DNA from: Astrothelium macrocarpum
Lineage: Eukaryota; Ascomycota; Dothideomycetes; Trypetheliales; Trypetheliaceae
Length of the DNA stretch: 64,000 nucleotides
Reading direction: 5' to 3'
Assembly: GCA_021030915.1 (NCBI GenBank)
Contig: JAGEMR010000002.1
Span: 62,001 to 126,000, forward strand
Of this stretch, positions 1 through 12,236 are shown in pieces. The notes beneath the pieces were generated by a model that saw nothing but the letters and a program-made list of their open reading frames with translations, was not told the DNA's origin and ran no database searches. The translations under genes were made by a program, and so were the position numbers. How positions within the stretch are numbered: the stretch's first letter is position 1; every line of letters begins with the position of its first letter.

Positions 1-1759
1 CACTGTCGACGCGGCCAAGCGCTCCCGCCCGACCCAGAGAGAGGGAGACAGCGGGCGACTCTTGCAGAATTCGCGGCTGGATCATCGTTAACACCGCGAC
101 GTCCGAGGGGTAGGCGAAGAAGTTGCGACCCCGGTCGCGGTGGAGCTGGAGCCAGGCGGTGTGGGCGGGCACGCCGTGCGCATACATGTAGTAGGCGAGA
201 GCGAGGAGAGTAGATTCGGTGTAGCCATCAGAGCAGTGAATGAGAACCTTGCAGGGTCGGGTAGGATAACAGACGTCAGAGGGAAGCGGGGCGGAGGTGG
301 AATGGGAGAACATGGCGCTATCCCCATCGGCGTCTCTGGGGTGATCAGCGGAGGCGGGAACAGTGGTTGTGGAGATGGGGTTGGAAGTAGGGGTAGGTGC
401 GGCGGAAGTCGAGGGTTTAGTAAGATTGTAGATCCATTGGCAGGTCTCAAGTAGACCATCGACCTCGGCGTGAGACCAAGTCGGGGGCATGATGCTTCCA
501 GAGGATGGGAACTCCAGTTGGATAACACCATGGTCTGGCTCACTGAGAAGGGTTTCTAGCGTCTTGAGAGTATTGACATCTGGTATTTGGGCAAGATCTG
601 AAGCTTCAATCAACAGGTCATAATTTAAGTTGCCGTCGGATGGATCGAAGTTGGGATCTGGAGTGGGGCCCAAGAATACGTTAGGACAGATCTCGGAGGC
701 CTTTGACATCTCACACATTTCCAGGCGTTCCTGGTGGACTGTGGTACCGTCAGCCGATTGCTTTTTTTTTTTTTTTTTTTTTTTATTGAAAGAGAGCAAA
801 CTTACAAAAGTCCATAACCTTTCCAGTCATATTACCCTTGGAATCCAACGCAACTATACCTTCATGCTCAGTCTCAAATTTGGAAAATGGATCTGGCTTT
901 GATTAGCAAGACAAGCCGCATCCTCCTTGTGAAAGCACGCACCATCGACAATAAAAGTAGAAAAAACATGCTCTCCTGCGAACGAAGTCGTCTCACTCCT
1001 CTCCTTCCAAGCTTTCTGAGCCCTTGCAATTCTCCTCGCTAGCGCCTGGACCTCTTCCTTTGCTATCCCATCATCCCCGTATACCACAATGTCTGACACG
1101 GTCGCCATCTTACACGCTTGAATTTGAAAGTTTCTTACTCCAAAGCCGTCTCTGGGATCAATGTCCAGGAAATTGGCAATCTCTTCTTCCTCTGCGTTTA
1201 TACAGCTCGGGCTCATTGGGCTCGACGGTCGAGTACAATGGAGGAGCTCTGCAGGCGAAATAGCACCTTTGAGCTTCGAGGTCAGGAGATCACCGCCTGC
1301 TTTGACGACTGTGATACCGCGAATGCATTTTGGGGCGCGTCGAAGGGACTTTCGCCGGGCGGTGAAAAAGGCCAGCTGGATCTGGTTGTCTGCATGAAGG
1401 CCGTGGAGCCATGGAAAGACCTGTCGAGGATCTGGGAGAGGCTGGGTGGAGATATGTTCAAGGGCAGCAGCTAGGTCGGAGGCACTGAGAGAGTAGATGG
1501 GTGGATCATTGGAAAGCTTAGGATACGAATGAGGAGGATGGAGGAGGGACGACGTCTCGATAATGGAATTGGCGGATGGAGGGGACGCAGGCGGAGTATC
1601 GGGCCTTCCAACTGGTCGTGGTCCAGGAGAGCAGATTGGAATGTGCTTGTTTGGTACCGGGGCAGGCGTGCCTCGCGAAGAGGTGTTGAGAGATAGATGT
1701 GGGGGAGGGGTCACAGACCGCGGCGGGACGTCTTGCACTCGTGCTACGACAGTGGCCAT
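1..1759 (-). CDS. PPS1-like dual-specificity protein phosphatase (3' end beyond the left edge)
   Basis: Resembles the fungal PPS1 family of tyrosine/serine phosphatases (similarity recognised by eye). About 547 residues are visible. Three exons fit: 943-1759, 806-892 and 1-738. The introns 893-942 and 739-805 keep phase (donors GTGCGT and GTAAGT). I start at the ATG at 1759 (MATVVARVQDVPP); an in-frame ATG at 1852 is less likely. Exon 1 holds the conserved N-terminal region with FPWLHGLH and an acidic stretch NFLDIDPRDGFGVRN. Exon 3 starts the phosphatase domain (ASEICPNVFLGPTPDP). It reaches the signature loop VLIHCSDGYTES near position 230, followed by RNFFAYPSDVAVL. The P-loop cysteine is present, but the position of the usual arginine in CX5R is glutamate. 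Confident on the family, moderately on the splice sites. The protein continues past position 1. Confidence 0.85.
762..784. repeat. Poly-T tract (23 T) inside a phosphatase intron
   Basis: A run of 23 T on the plus strand, which is poly-A in the sense of the gene. It lies wholly in the second intron of the PPS1-like gene, between the donor and the acceptor. It does not touch coding sequence and is prone to length variation. Confidence 0.9.
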
Positions 1760-2925
1760 CGTATAGGTAATGAACGAGTCAGTTGATTTTAGGGGGGATT
1801 GGTCAGGGCAAAGATCAATTAAAGGTAACGTGAGAGATGGAAAAAGAGGCAAGTGCCAAGGGAGCGCAAGAAGGGTCGAGAAGGCCCGAACGGGTTTCGG
1901 AGGGGAGTGACGATTACTTGGAGAGGTTTTGAGCGATCAAAGGAAGATTTCCTTAGCGGGCAGACGCATTAGAGATGGCGCAGAAAGGCTGCGGCCATGC
2001 AAGCAGGCAGTGGCCGAGATAGCTCCGTGGACGGGTCTGGTATGGGAGATACGGGTCAACAGAGGGGACGAAGGGTGGAGAGGTCGGGAGCCACGTCAAT
2101 TGCGACGAGATGCGGAACTGCTGGAAGGAGAGAGGGAGAGAGGGACGAGAAGAGGGCCTGGACAGCATAGACATGGGCGGCGCCGATCAAACGACAGACA
2201 AGGTGGGTGGGCAGTAGGCGAGGAGATGTTGTCGCGTCCCCGCGCCCCAGCGCCCCAGACTCGCTCACTCATGGCCATTCCTCCCGCCAGCCCGTCCAAA
2301 TCCATCGACCTCTCCAAACCCATCTCCACCTCCATCGTCCGTTGCATCACGGCCCATTTCCCCTTCCGCGCCCTTCCTGGCCCCGCTCGACCACCTGAGT
2401 GACCAGCCTATCCCGTTTTCAGCCTCATTGACATGCGCGCCCAGCAATTGTAGCCAACAGCATGGTTGAGGAACGCGAGACTGAGACCTGGGTCGCTCAG
2501 GCCCGGGATGCTCCGTCAGGGTCTGACCTTATCTGTGTGCTATCACTGCTGCTATCATCGAAACGCCCGCACCTCTGCTTCTTTGCCCTATGCCTGCGCG
2601 TTACTCCTCACTGACGCCAAGCGCTCCAATCGCTCCAATCGTCGCACGCAATTCGTCTGTCGACGTGATGCCATCCGTCCACCGGCCCATGCGGCAACTA
2701 AAGGAGACGCCGTCGGTGACTACTGTCGCCGCTAATGTGTGCTCCAAGTGGGGTCGTGTAAATCCGGGGTTGTCGCCACAGACCTCTGCCTCTGCATATT
2801 GGATGCTATGTCATCCATGGAGCTTCTGCGATGGGACATGTGTTAGGGCTACATGGAAGCTTCTCATCTTGCATCAATCATCCGACTGGGCACCCTCCAT
2901 CAAATCACCCATCCCTAAGCCTGAA
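1760..2925. other. Intergenic upstream region of the phosphatase gene
   Basis: No recognisable gene. Several open frames exist on both strands because the DNA is GC-rich around 1900-2400, but their products are low in complexity (Arg/Gly or Pro/Ser) and match no family I know. This probably holds the promoter and 5' leader of the phosphatase gene. Confidence 0.5.
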
Positions 2926-3151
2926 CTGCAGTGGTGCGCGACCGTGATAGATGTAATTCGCCGCATGCCTGATAGGGAAGACGCCATACCATTATGGACA
3001 ATCACAGATTGCAAGCAATCCCTAAACGACCCATCCAGAAATGGTTCCCAGGATTTTTTGGTTGCATATTACTGAGGGCCTCCCCACGAACCCCTCGGCG
3101 AATTATCCTTCGCGGTTGCAGATGACATTTCTTATTACAACCCCAACGGTG
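2926..3151. mobile_element. MITE copy 1 (degenerate)
   Basis: Member of the inverted-repeat family also found at 16986, 18032, 19597 and 56571. The right arm is well kept (GGCGAATTATCCTTCGCGG, then GATGACATTTCTTATTACAA, ending CAACGGTG). The left arm starts CTGCAGTGG and then jumps to GCGACCGTGATAGATG, so the CAATAAGAAATGTCA part of the left terminus is missing, a short internal deletion. The flanks are TGAA (2922-2925) and TCAA (3152-3155), which match at 3 of 4 bases, as expected of an aged 4-bp target duplication. Confidence 0.75.
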
Positions 3152-3305
3152 TCAAATTGCTGCAGCATCCTTGAATACGCTCCGAAATTTCAATAATTCG
3201 AACGAGGTACATTTCGTAATCCTGCCACTTCGCCTCCAAACAGCACAGCGCTTCATGCTGGCCTATTCCCCGGAAATTGCCCGTCTAATCTTCATGAGAC
3301 TCCTT

Positions 3306-6300
3306 TCATGTCATCTTCCCAATCTGCTCTCGAAACTCGTCTGAAAGTCGCTGTAAATAGAAATGTCGAATATCCCATGGTAATTGGTCAAAAGACTTGA
3401 TAACCTTATTAATCTCTTGTCTGCCCCGTTCGTACGCTTCCAGGTCTCTGTTGCCATACACATCTCGCCCAACCGCATATCCCTTTTCCAGATTTCGAAA
3501 AAACACATTCACTGCAATGCTCATACCTTCAGTCGGCGCCGCAGCGTGCATCCAAAACGCGGGAATGAACAAGACGTCTCCTGGCTCTAACACGGCCTCG
3601 TGAGGGTGCGTACCAGCCAGTGAAGGACATGCAAATAAGTCCGGCGTGAGCACATCAATCTCCGAACTCGACGCACCCGGTGCGAAATCGAGTTTCTGCA
3701 CGTCCGTTGGTGGATACAGAATCAGCCGCTTCCTGCCTTTGATCTGGCATAGAACATTTGCCATCACATCATAGTGGAGCCACATGGAAACTGGTCCCGA
3801 TATCCTCAGTGGGGAGCTATGCCTTTGGCTCTTGGCAAGACCAAGTTCGGGTGGTAAGCAAAAATCACCCGCAATTTCCGGGTAATCCTCTTCTAAATCG
3901 GTTGCTTGCTTGGCAGGCTTTTTGCTTGACAACGCACGCAGATATAATTTACCACCATTCTCTACACCGTCAAGGAAGTCTCCAAATGGCATGGTGACGT
4001 ATGAGAAGTTTTTAGCCTGAAAATTCATGGTTTTCGACGGGCATGAATGAACAACGACAAGTTTCTTTGGTCCTACCTTTTCTCTCAAGTAACCCCCATT
4101 CCAATTTGCAGTACAGGAGCCGAGAGAGAGACGCTCAAGTATAACCGGTTTAGCTCGAACGACTATACGCTCAAAGTCGCGGTCTGATGATATGCTAAGT
4201 TTAGGAATTTGGATGGCTTCCGGAAGCGTGGGTGTCCCCTCTTGGTTATCTCTCTGCGATATCTTATGAAACCCATCTCCTTTTTGAATGATAGGGCCCC
4301 GTGAAGCGCCTCCTTCTCCGGATGCACCCTCTTCAATTACATGCCATGGGGGGTTACATGCTTCCTCCTCATTTGTGATGGTAAAACAACCTTGGTTCCA
4401 ATGGGTTCCAAAAGAGAAGCAAGTCGCTCCACCGCCTAATATAACAACGCCATGGTCCTGCACAGAGGCAATCCCAAAGCCAATTAACATTGGACGTGGA
4501 CAGTGTACATCTGGGTCTAGGTGCAGTCTGGAGAAAGATATACCACCCATCTCTTCGGACTTATCTTCAAAGACAAGAGCTTCAAATCCTGGTTCAAGGG
4601 GAGCCCCACTAGTGACGCCACCAAGCAATAGCATACCCCATTCTGAGCTCACCAAAGCAGCTCCGAATCTTCCAAATACGTCTCTTATACGTGCCTGATC
4701 CAAAAATTTGGTCAGGTCCTGGCACACTACCTGAAGGCCTTCTCCACAGACGAACTGCCATTTCCATAGGTCCTGGATCACTGTTCCGTCAGCTCGCATA
4801 CCTCCTGTTACATATCCCCAAGAGGCGCTTGTCTTGGATGCAGACCAGATGGATGCACCGAACCGTGGCTCTGGCATTTCACGATGCGCTGCAATCTTTT
4901 GCCAGCCGTTTTGCTCATCCCAAAATATCCAGTCCCCAAGAACATCCCCTTGACTAGTTTTGCCCCCGAAGACCAGAACGCCATTGATCCTAGAACGGGA
5001 TCGGGATGAAGGACTTTGTGGCCTTGCCTGAACAGCACAATGACGATACCGACCTGGCGTAAGACTGTCCACTTCTTGCCAGTGACCATTGTCTCCCAGC
5101 CAGCAAGACTCCCGAGCTTTGTCCGGAGAAGATCGTCCGCCAGCAAACAAGTATTTCGAATCTCGATGATACGTGATTGTATGATTCATAAGCGCTTCTG
5201 TTGGGGGTCCCCCGAACTGATTAGGAGGGGCGAAAGTCGAGTAAGTACTACAAGTCGAAAGACGCGTTTTAGGTCCAAGACCTCCATGATAACCAACAAG
5301 GGCCGGCAGCTTTTCTTCCTGTTCAATAGTCATTACGGCGCCGAAGCGACGGTAATGTTGAGCATTTTGATAGACCTTGTAGATGATTTTCGCGTTCTGC
5401 TGGTACAACGAAGCTGGGGTGATATTGGTGTCGTTTTCAGGGAACATTACCTTGTGTCCCCCGCCTGGTTTACTCGTGGCGAACAGTAGAAAGTAATGCC
5501 CGCCGAACAGTGCAAATTCTTCCCACTCGTCAAATGGTTCGATGAAATCAAGGGCACGCCTTTCACTGGGGCTCAGAAAGTGATCATGACTCCACAAGCT
5601 CCATAGATCAGTTACATCCACATCCACCCAGCCGTTCTGGGAGAAACGGTTGCGCTGATCCTGCATTTTCGGGTATTTACGAAGGACAAGCAAGGGGCAG
5701 CGCAACTTCTCGAAATGATCTAGCATGGTCTTGGCAAACGGATGGTCTATTCCGGAAGGTAAATGCTGCTCAAGCGCGCAGAAATGCCCTGTACATTAGG
5801 TCAAAACTGACAAACCTGATCTGAAAATGGTGTCACGCACCGTCATCAAATTGACTCGCCCATTTGATTACCGAATCAGCATCTTCTGGCTGCATATAAG
5901 TAAGAGCCACTTCAGCAAGAAACAACACTGTGCAATCCCTGATGTGGAGTTGACTCTCGAGCACCTCAGTCAGGGTATCAATTTGCTTGAGATCGCATCC
6001 AAGAGCGAGATACTTATGGGCTCGGATAAGAATGCCATTCTGAGGATTGTGAGCATCAAGACCATCGAGAGACTCGCGCAATGAGGACTCTTTTAGAATA
6101 GTTTCTCGCTTTCGCAGGAGGAGAGCTGGATAATCCACATCTACGAAAACAGCTTGATGACAGAGCTCGGTATTTTGTTTTAAGAAACGGAATGGAAGCG
6201 GGTCACTGGTAAGGGATAATAATGAGCTCGTTCCGAATATAAGGCACCCCCCAGACTCACTATCCACAGCCAAGGTTAATGATCACTTTGGGCTTAGACG

Positions 6301-6621
6301 TTGGCGTGTTGAGAAAGTGAAGTACCACGTGCTCGATTGCCTTCATGCGCAGCCAATAGCCGCGGTTGATGAGTGGAGATCTTCGCTGAAACTTCTTTAC
6401 AAAATAGCGGATGAATTCGGGCTCCTTTGGGTGGTAGTAAAGTTTCTCGACACTGCGTTTGGAAACGATGGAACTGTTGTTCGTCTATCGAGATTTTTAG
6501 GGCCGCTCAGCAACCTTGCCCACATACTCACCTCCATGACGGCATTGTCGCGCTTTTGAGAAGCATGCTGAGCCGTCGTTGTTGACCTTGTCCCGGTATT
6601 CTCAACTGAAGTTGTGGCCAT
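3306..6621 (-). CDS. PPM2: tRNA wybutosine-synthesizing protein 4 (leucine carboxyl methyltransferase 2 type)
   Basis: PPM2/TYW4 acts at the last step of wybutosine formation at position 37 of phenylalanine tRNA: S-adenosylmethionine-dependent methylation and methoxycarbonylation of the side chain. Four exons fit: 6532-6621, 6261-6484, 5841-6205 and 3306-5788. Phases are clean and give 1053 residues, the usual size for fungal homologues. The N-terminal methyltransferase domain carries the SAM loop NLGCGYDPLPFRFL near residue 100, rebuilt across intron 2. Kelch repeats (VLVFGG, GMLLLGG, VVILGG) fill roughly residues 380-700. The C-terminal JmjC-like domain has HYD near residue 897 and FWMHAAAPTEG near residue 973. 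The gene is divergent from ATG18. Confident. Confidence 0.95.
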
Positions 6622-7049
6622 ATTTTCGTAGGATGAAATTGTTATTGTAGTGTCATAAAAATGGTGGATCCGGATTCAATGCAACTATCATGGTCTCCGC
6701 ATCTTGCAGCTGTCAGAGAAGCACCACGGACTCCTAAATGAGGTTACAGAGCTACAGGAGGGTCCGTATTGAGTAAGGCAGGTAGGTTTCGGAGAGATAC
6801 TTTACCCATAGAAGGGAAAAAACTATCTTGTCTAAACTTAGGTATTGAAGGGTCTACGGGTCTGTGCGGGCAGTGACGTCTCTGTGCGTGGAGCCTTTCG
6901 TGCAGCTCCGCGCCGTCGTAGGCATCAGCTTTTATCCAAGACCTTACTGGGAGAGCATCGGACGGGTGACTGCGATTGAAGGCCAGCAGATTGTTTATGA
7001 CTACACGGACACTCTTGCCGACTGTCCCTTTCAAGCATTTCTTTACAGC
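6622..7049. promoter_or_regulatory. Shared upstream region of PPM2 and ATG18
   Basis: The 428 bp between the two divergent start codons must hold both promoters and leaders. I see no single clear motif that I would name. Confidence 0.6.
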
Positions 7050-8557
7050 ATGGCGCTCAACTTCGTTACCTTTAATCAGGACTATAGCTTACTCGCTGTT
7101 GGTACGTGAATATTACTACATCCAACGCGCCAGGCAGTTAACTTACATGTTAGGAACCTCCAGGGGCTTTCGGTTGTACTCAACTGATCCTTTCTCCAAA
7201 GTTTTCGAAACCTTTGAAGGCGATGTTTCTATCCTTGAAATGCTGTTTTCCACTTCTCTGGTCGCCTTGATCCTCTCGCCCCGACTGCTACGAATACAAA
7301 ATACCAAAGTACCTTCATTGTTTTCATGTGCTTCGCGTTATGAGAACTGACGATCAGAAGAGGCAATCGACAATTTGCGAGCTTACTTTCCCCACAATGA
7401 TTCTGGCTGTCCGGCTTAATCGCAAACGGCTCGTCGTCGTTTTAGAAGACCAAATATATCTTTACGATATCAGTAACATGAATCTGCTTGCAACTATAGA
7501 GAGCGCTCCAAACGTCAACGGTAATAAACAGGCAGAAAGTAAATGAAAGCACTACTACTAACTCTGATCAAGCTATTTGTGCCCTCTCTCCATCATCGGA
7601 AAACAATTACTTAGCATACCCCGTGTCCAAAAAGGTCGCCTCGCCAACCTATGAGCTACCGCCGCACGCGCCACCTAACGCGAACCGCCCAGCTCCGACA
7701 AGTGGTGATGTCATGCTGTACAATGCAACAAAGCTAGAGCAAGTCAATATTATCGAAGCCCATACCACGCCATTGTCACACATTGCATTGAATAATGACG
7801 GGACACTCCTGGCCACAGCATCAGAGAAAGGGACAATAATACGAGTCTTCTCCGTTCCAGATGCTCAGAAACTGTATCAATTCAGACGAGGGTCGATGCC
7901 TTCACGGATATACAGCATGTCTTTCAATACTACTTCTACTCTACTTTGCGTATCATCTGCTTCAGAGACAGTTCATGTCTTCCGATTATCTTCACCAAAC
8001 GCGCGTCCATCGAGTGCGACGGCTACATCATCGCCAAGCTCACCGACAGGGCTCGCACGAAGTTCGCGCGATCGCAGTCTTAGCCCGAGCAGCGAAGATC
8101 AAGGCGAAAGTAATTACCTTGGACAAAGTGACGCAGGGAATGGATCAAGACCACAAAGGAACCCCACATTTATGAGCATGTTGAGGCGAACATCACAGAA
8201 CATTGGAGGAAGCGTGGCTGCGGCTGTTGGTGGCTATATGCCGAGCGCAGTGACTGAGATCTGGGAGCCACAACGAGACTTTGCTTGGGTAAAAATTCCG
8301 AAACCAGCGTCTGGGGCGAACTCGGTCAAAACTGTCGTTGCGATGAGCAGCAACGGTCCCCAAGTGATGGTTGTCACCAGCGAAGGCAATTATTTTGTCT
8401 TTAACATAGACCTGGAAAATGGAGGAGAAGGGACGATGGTAAAGCAGTATTCGTGAGTTTCAGCTTTCAGCCTAAGTGATACTTGATACGAGGCTAACGT
8501 CCCAAAAGATTGCTCGACAATAATAGCCGTCTTGGCAGATTAACAGGCGATGACTAG
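7050..8557 (+). CDS. ATG18: Autophagy-related PROPPIN protein Atg18
   Basis: Seven-bladed beta-propeller that binds phosphatidylinositol 3-phosphate and 3,5-bisphosphate and works with Atg2 in autophagosome and vacuole membrane dynamics. Five exons fit: 7050-7101, 7154-7308, 7361-7520 (or from 7358), 7573-8452 and 8509-8557. They give about 431 residues. The start MALNFVTFNQDYSLLAVG is typical of the family. The lipid-binding motif FRRG is present near residue 226 (YQFRRGS). The loop after blade 6 is Ser-rich, as expected. The third exon's acceptor is ambiguous by one codon: CAG at 7357, or AAG at 7360, which would restore the usual NTKRQS. The last exon encodes LLDNNSRLGRLTGDD. Confidence 0.95.
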
Positions 8558-9177
8558 TACAATGTGAGGAATATACCGCCCATCACTTTGCTCAGAGCAA
8601 TTTCACATCAAACAATGCACATTCAAGACGCAGGCTATTAGTGTGTGTTATTTATCCAGACCAAGCCCCAAAGCTGGTTTTATAGCGTAGGTGTGGCATC
8701 TATTGGTGCTATGGGGATTTTCAAAGGGACGGACCGCAGACGAGAGGTTCTTCCAATTCCCATGATTTTGTGGCGCTGATTCGAGTCACTTCGAATCTCG
8801 TCCGGATTGATGCATAGCAAGCTTGGCGTTTAGTAGGTGGCTCTGGTTTAATATTGCCGATGCTATGTATGTAGCGCATAAGGCAGCTCGGTAAATTAGC
8901 GTACATGAACAGGCAATTCTTACTACCTCAGTACATGTATCTATTTCCAAAGTAGGCTAGCGTAATGTAGAGCACTCGCTTGTACCCGAACCTTAATCTT
9001 GAGCTTATCTAGCTCGGAACGGGCCAGAACATGTGCCCGATAATTGTAGGCGTCATCAAATGTCCGCCTAGTCATCCCAGCAAACATCAGCAAACACCTC
9101 TATCCCTACGGACCCACCTACTCATCCAAGATCGATCATATCCGGCTTTTCATTGCCCGAAGAACTATCCCTTCAAC
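8558..9177. other. Intergenic region between ATG18 and PI31
   Basis: Holds the ATG18 3' region and the PI31 promoter. No gene or RNA structure recognised. A frame continuous with PI31 opens at 9031, but its extra residues do not look conserved. Confidence 0.5.
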
Positions 9178-10404
9178 ATGGTTGGCAGCTCGAGCCCGGG
9201 CGGAAATCCGCTCAGCGCTGGCTCGCTATCTTCCTTTATGGCTGTGAGTCTTCCAAAGAACCAGTCACCCCAGATCAAAAACCCGTACGAGGCCATTGCA
9301 CTTGCTATTAATGCTGGAATGCTCTCTGTAGGCTTTCGGCTTGTAGGGCTTGGTGAAGATCACAAGATAGGTCAGCTTTCAAGCACCCTTTCGAAATCCT
9401 TCCGAGACACTCATATTTTCACAGAGGTACATTCTGACGCCCAAGAGCCACAATCATTACCAGAAGAATGGAACTCGTCAAATACATACGCCTTCCGTTA
9501 TGCGCACTCACAATCATCCATGGAATATCTCGTCAAGATCAACCGACTCGGATCCAAAGCCGTAATCATGGGCGTCGGCCTTGGCGACGACAAAACCGCC
9601 ACCTTCGAAGTCGTGGCCAAAGACTTCATCTCCCAGTCCTCACTCCCTACAACTCCTCTCCCTACGGATGCTGCCCTCGAAGACGCCCTCCAACCTCTCC
9701 AGAATATCTTCATCTCTCCCGGCCGCCTCAGCGACCTTGGCTCACTCCTTCGCGTTGCCATGATCCAAAAGCTTATCCCCAGCCTACACAAGGACGGCTA
9801 CGAAGAAGACGCTCAATCCCAAGATACAAACAACTCCTCATCCTCCCGCCGCACCGATGATCAACCCCCCAACCGCCAACCTCGGCCCCCAATACACGAC
9901 CCTCTTCGTGAGGACCCCTACCAACCCGCACGACCTCAGCCCTTTCCTCATGACGACCCTTTACGTGTCCCTCCGCGCCGTCCTCCGATTCCTATGGGCG
10001 ATTTCCCACCTCCCGACTTCGAAGACGAGCACGAAATTCTACGACCACCTCGCAGCTACCCTCCACATTATCCACCCGGTGGCAATATTGGCGAGCAGGA
10101 CCTATATCCCGCTGGACTAGGGCCACGAGATCCACTACGTGGAGGTGTTGGGCCAGGTCTGGGAGGGCCGAGAGGTGGCGGGGGAATGCATCCGACGTTT
10201 GATGATCCATTGTTTACAGGGGGGTATGGGGGAGGGGGAATAGGCGGAGGGGGAAATGCGCCGCCTGGAGCGAGGTATGATCCTGTTGGACCGGGCGATG
10301 CACCTATGGATCGGGGGAGAGTTCCTCGAGGACCAGGTGGGTTTGGGGGTGGAGGGGCGCCGCCAAATCCGTTTGCCGGGTTTGGGAGTGGGGATTTTAT
10401 ATGA
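9178..10404 (+). CDS. FUB1: PI31-type proteasome regulator
   Basis: Single-exon gene of 408 codons for a PI31 (PSMF1/Fub1) protein, a regulator that binds the 20S proteasome. Residues 1 to about 190 form the globular FP-type domain, including NPYEAIALAINAGMLSVGFRL and EVVAKDFIS. The rest is disordered, first Pro/Arg-rich with repeated DPLR motifs (HDPLREDP, DDPLRVPP, RDPLRGG), then Gly-rich. The C-terminus is GSGDFI; other PI31 proteins end in a hydrophobic-Tyr-X tail that enters the proteasome, and here the last three residues are DFI. I start at 9178 (CAACATGG) because the longer in-frame start at 9031 adds 49 residues unlike the family. Confidence 0.9.
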   Translation: MVGSSSPGGNPLSAGSLSSFMAVSLPKNQSPQIKNPYEAIALAINAGMLSVGFRLVGLGEDHKIGQLSSTLSKSFRDTHIFTEVHSDAQEPQSLPEEWNSSNTYAFRYAHSQSSMEYLVKINRLGSKAVIMGVGLGDDKTATFEVVAKDFISQSSLPTTPLPTDAALEDALQPLQNIFISPGRLSDLGSLLRVAMIQKLIPSLHKDGYEEDAQSQDTNNSSSSRRTDDQPPNRQPRPPIHDPLREDPYQPARPQPFPHDDPLRVPPRRPPIPMGDFPPPDFEDEHEILRPPRSYPPHYPPGGNIGEQDLYPAGLGPRDPLRGGVGPGLGGPRGGGGMHPTFDDPLFTGGYGGGGIGGGGNAPPGARYDPVGPGDAPMDRGRVPRGPGGFGGGGAPPNPFAGFGSGDFI

Positions 10405-12236
10405 TGGAAGGTGTTGAGAGAGCGAGACGAAATGATTCAAAGCCCATGTATTACTCGAGCCTCTGCGCCATGGTTCGAAACGACCATTACCTCATGTACC
10501 ATTATAGCTGGGCTGTGGAGTGCTTAATTGTAGTCACACCAAGATCCTCCCTGCCGAGCTCGCTCGAGCCGGATCCAATCACCAATTAAGTTAGACAGGT
10601 TTTGTGCTTCAGTATATTAATTTCTTCCTTCCTTCCCTGCCTCATGTCACTGTTCTCCTACTATCATGATCCTTATATTTCGAAGATGCTCATTTGCTAT
10701 GAAGCTGTCCGTGTGTATTCCACATCAGACGGGAACTCCGCTATGACCAAGCAGGTCCTCTGAAAATGCTTTGGCATACAGGTTCGGTCCTTATCTCGCT
10801 AGCTTCGTACTCGCTTTGTTCTATTTTGCCCTCTAAGGCTACGAAGTTACACGTGGGGATCGGATAAAGCAGGTGCCTTGGCTCGTTCCCGTTCAGCACA
10901 GCGTGATGCTATTGAATCCATGGTATTGGTATGGCACGCGAGTCCTTTGACGTGTATCGATGTGAAGAGCGATTACTTAATCGAGATAAGTTCTTTTCTT
11001 AGCATACTCACCGTTCCATAGCGTCTTTGGTGTCCCCGGCTACGTTTGCATTTTGTTTGGGATCTTCGCGTGATCGCCAAATCTTTTTCGAATACGAGAG
11101 TCTATCAGATATTTGCAGCTCTATCCTGTGGTTCGGAACATATAGTCTCGTTGGCTTATTCTTTGTCGGTATCTTTATCGGTCCCAGGGAAATCATAGGG
11201 CAGTGTCTTTGACAGACGTGTTGTTGATGCAGCACGGCCTAACAAACGAATAATTTGGTGTAGCTTAGTCATGTGTTGCCAATTTCCACAATCACGTATG
11301 CCCTGGTTGTTTTCTTGGGAGGCAGCTAATTCCGAATATTTGGCCAAGGCGCCGTCAGCCTGGCGCTCTCGTACAGTCATTTCTTCTTATTGCTCCTGGT
11401 AGAAAATCTAAGCCACTGAGAGATGGTCAATCCGCTCATGAGGCTTGTCCTTGAATGCGAGATACCCACAATAGCTGCAGCGTCATAGTGCTCTCTGCAC
11501 AGCCTCTGCTGGGAGGAGTAGAGCAGCATTGCTGGAGCTTGACCCTGGGCGAAAGAAATTTCTCTCCTCAAATTGAAGCATGTGAAGTCTGACAAAAAGG
11601 GAGTCTGGAATTCCGATGTTGCGTGCGCACAGCGTAAGCTCAACGGGTTTGGTGGCTCAACCGACGATGGGGAAACACAAAACACCAGCAAGGCCACCAC
11701 AAGACTGCACATCGGCTTCCGTGCACCGATTGCTATTCTGAACCTCGCAATCGCCTTTTGTTTCTCAGCTACACCTGGCACAGTATCAGCAACAGCTTGG
11801 CATTACCAAGAAGATGACAGCCCCGTTGAAGATAGAAAATATGCCAGAATTCCCAAGGCTTCGCCAACCCAACCACGGCATTGTCGTTTCAATGAATCTT
11901 CCCGGCTCGGAATTGGATCTGCAGCCCAACCAGTCTCGTCATCATTCAGCGGGAGCTAAATTCCAAACCGTCCTGCATCTGCATCTAAGACGGCCGTCTG
12001 GGGTAAAAGATCGACGAAACTTGACCAGCCGTGACCCAACTACGGACCGGCTCCCCACGAAGTGTGGAGGTACGTACTGTCGCTTGTTTGTCGTGCATGT
12101 CGCTCAACGCCTGAATCTAAAACAAAAACTACGGGCTGGAAGCGATTTCCAATACTTTCCCTCTTCGTGCATGTTGCATTGGCAGATGACTTTTTTTTAT
12201 GCTTAATTTTCGATTTGTTGCTTGAAGCGTCTTGCA
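10405..12236. other. Intergenic region upstream of the DUF3112 gene
   Basis: 1.8 kb with no recognisable gene. The longest frame (minus strand, 11377-11781, 134 codons) has no known motif and no visible splice partner. CT-rich patches lie around 10620-10650 and a T-run just before 12200. Presumably the 3' region of PI31 and the promoter and leader of the next gene. Confidence 0.45.

Noticed and set aside
1929..2402. 157-codon open frame on the plus strand
   Set aside because: Arg/Gly-rich, GC-driven composition, overlapped by open frames on the other strand, no motif. Sits in the upstream region of the phosphatase gene.
2590..3075. 161-codon open frame on the plus strand
   Set aside because: Its 3' third runs into MITE copy 1 and the rest matches no family.
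11377..11781. 134-codon open frame on the minus strand
   Set aside because: No domain, no splice partner, no conserved-looking block. Probably chance.
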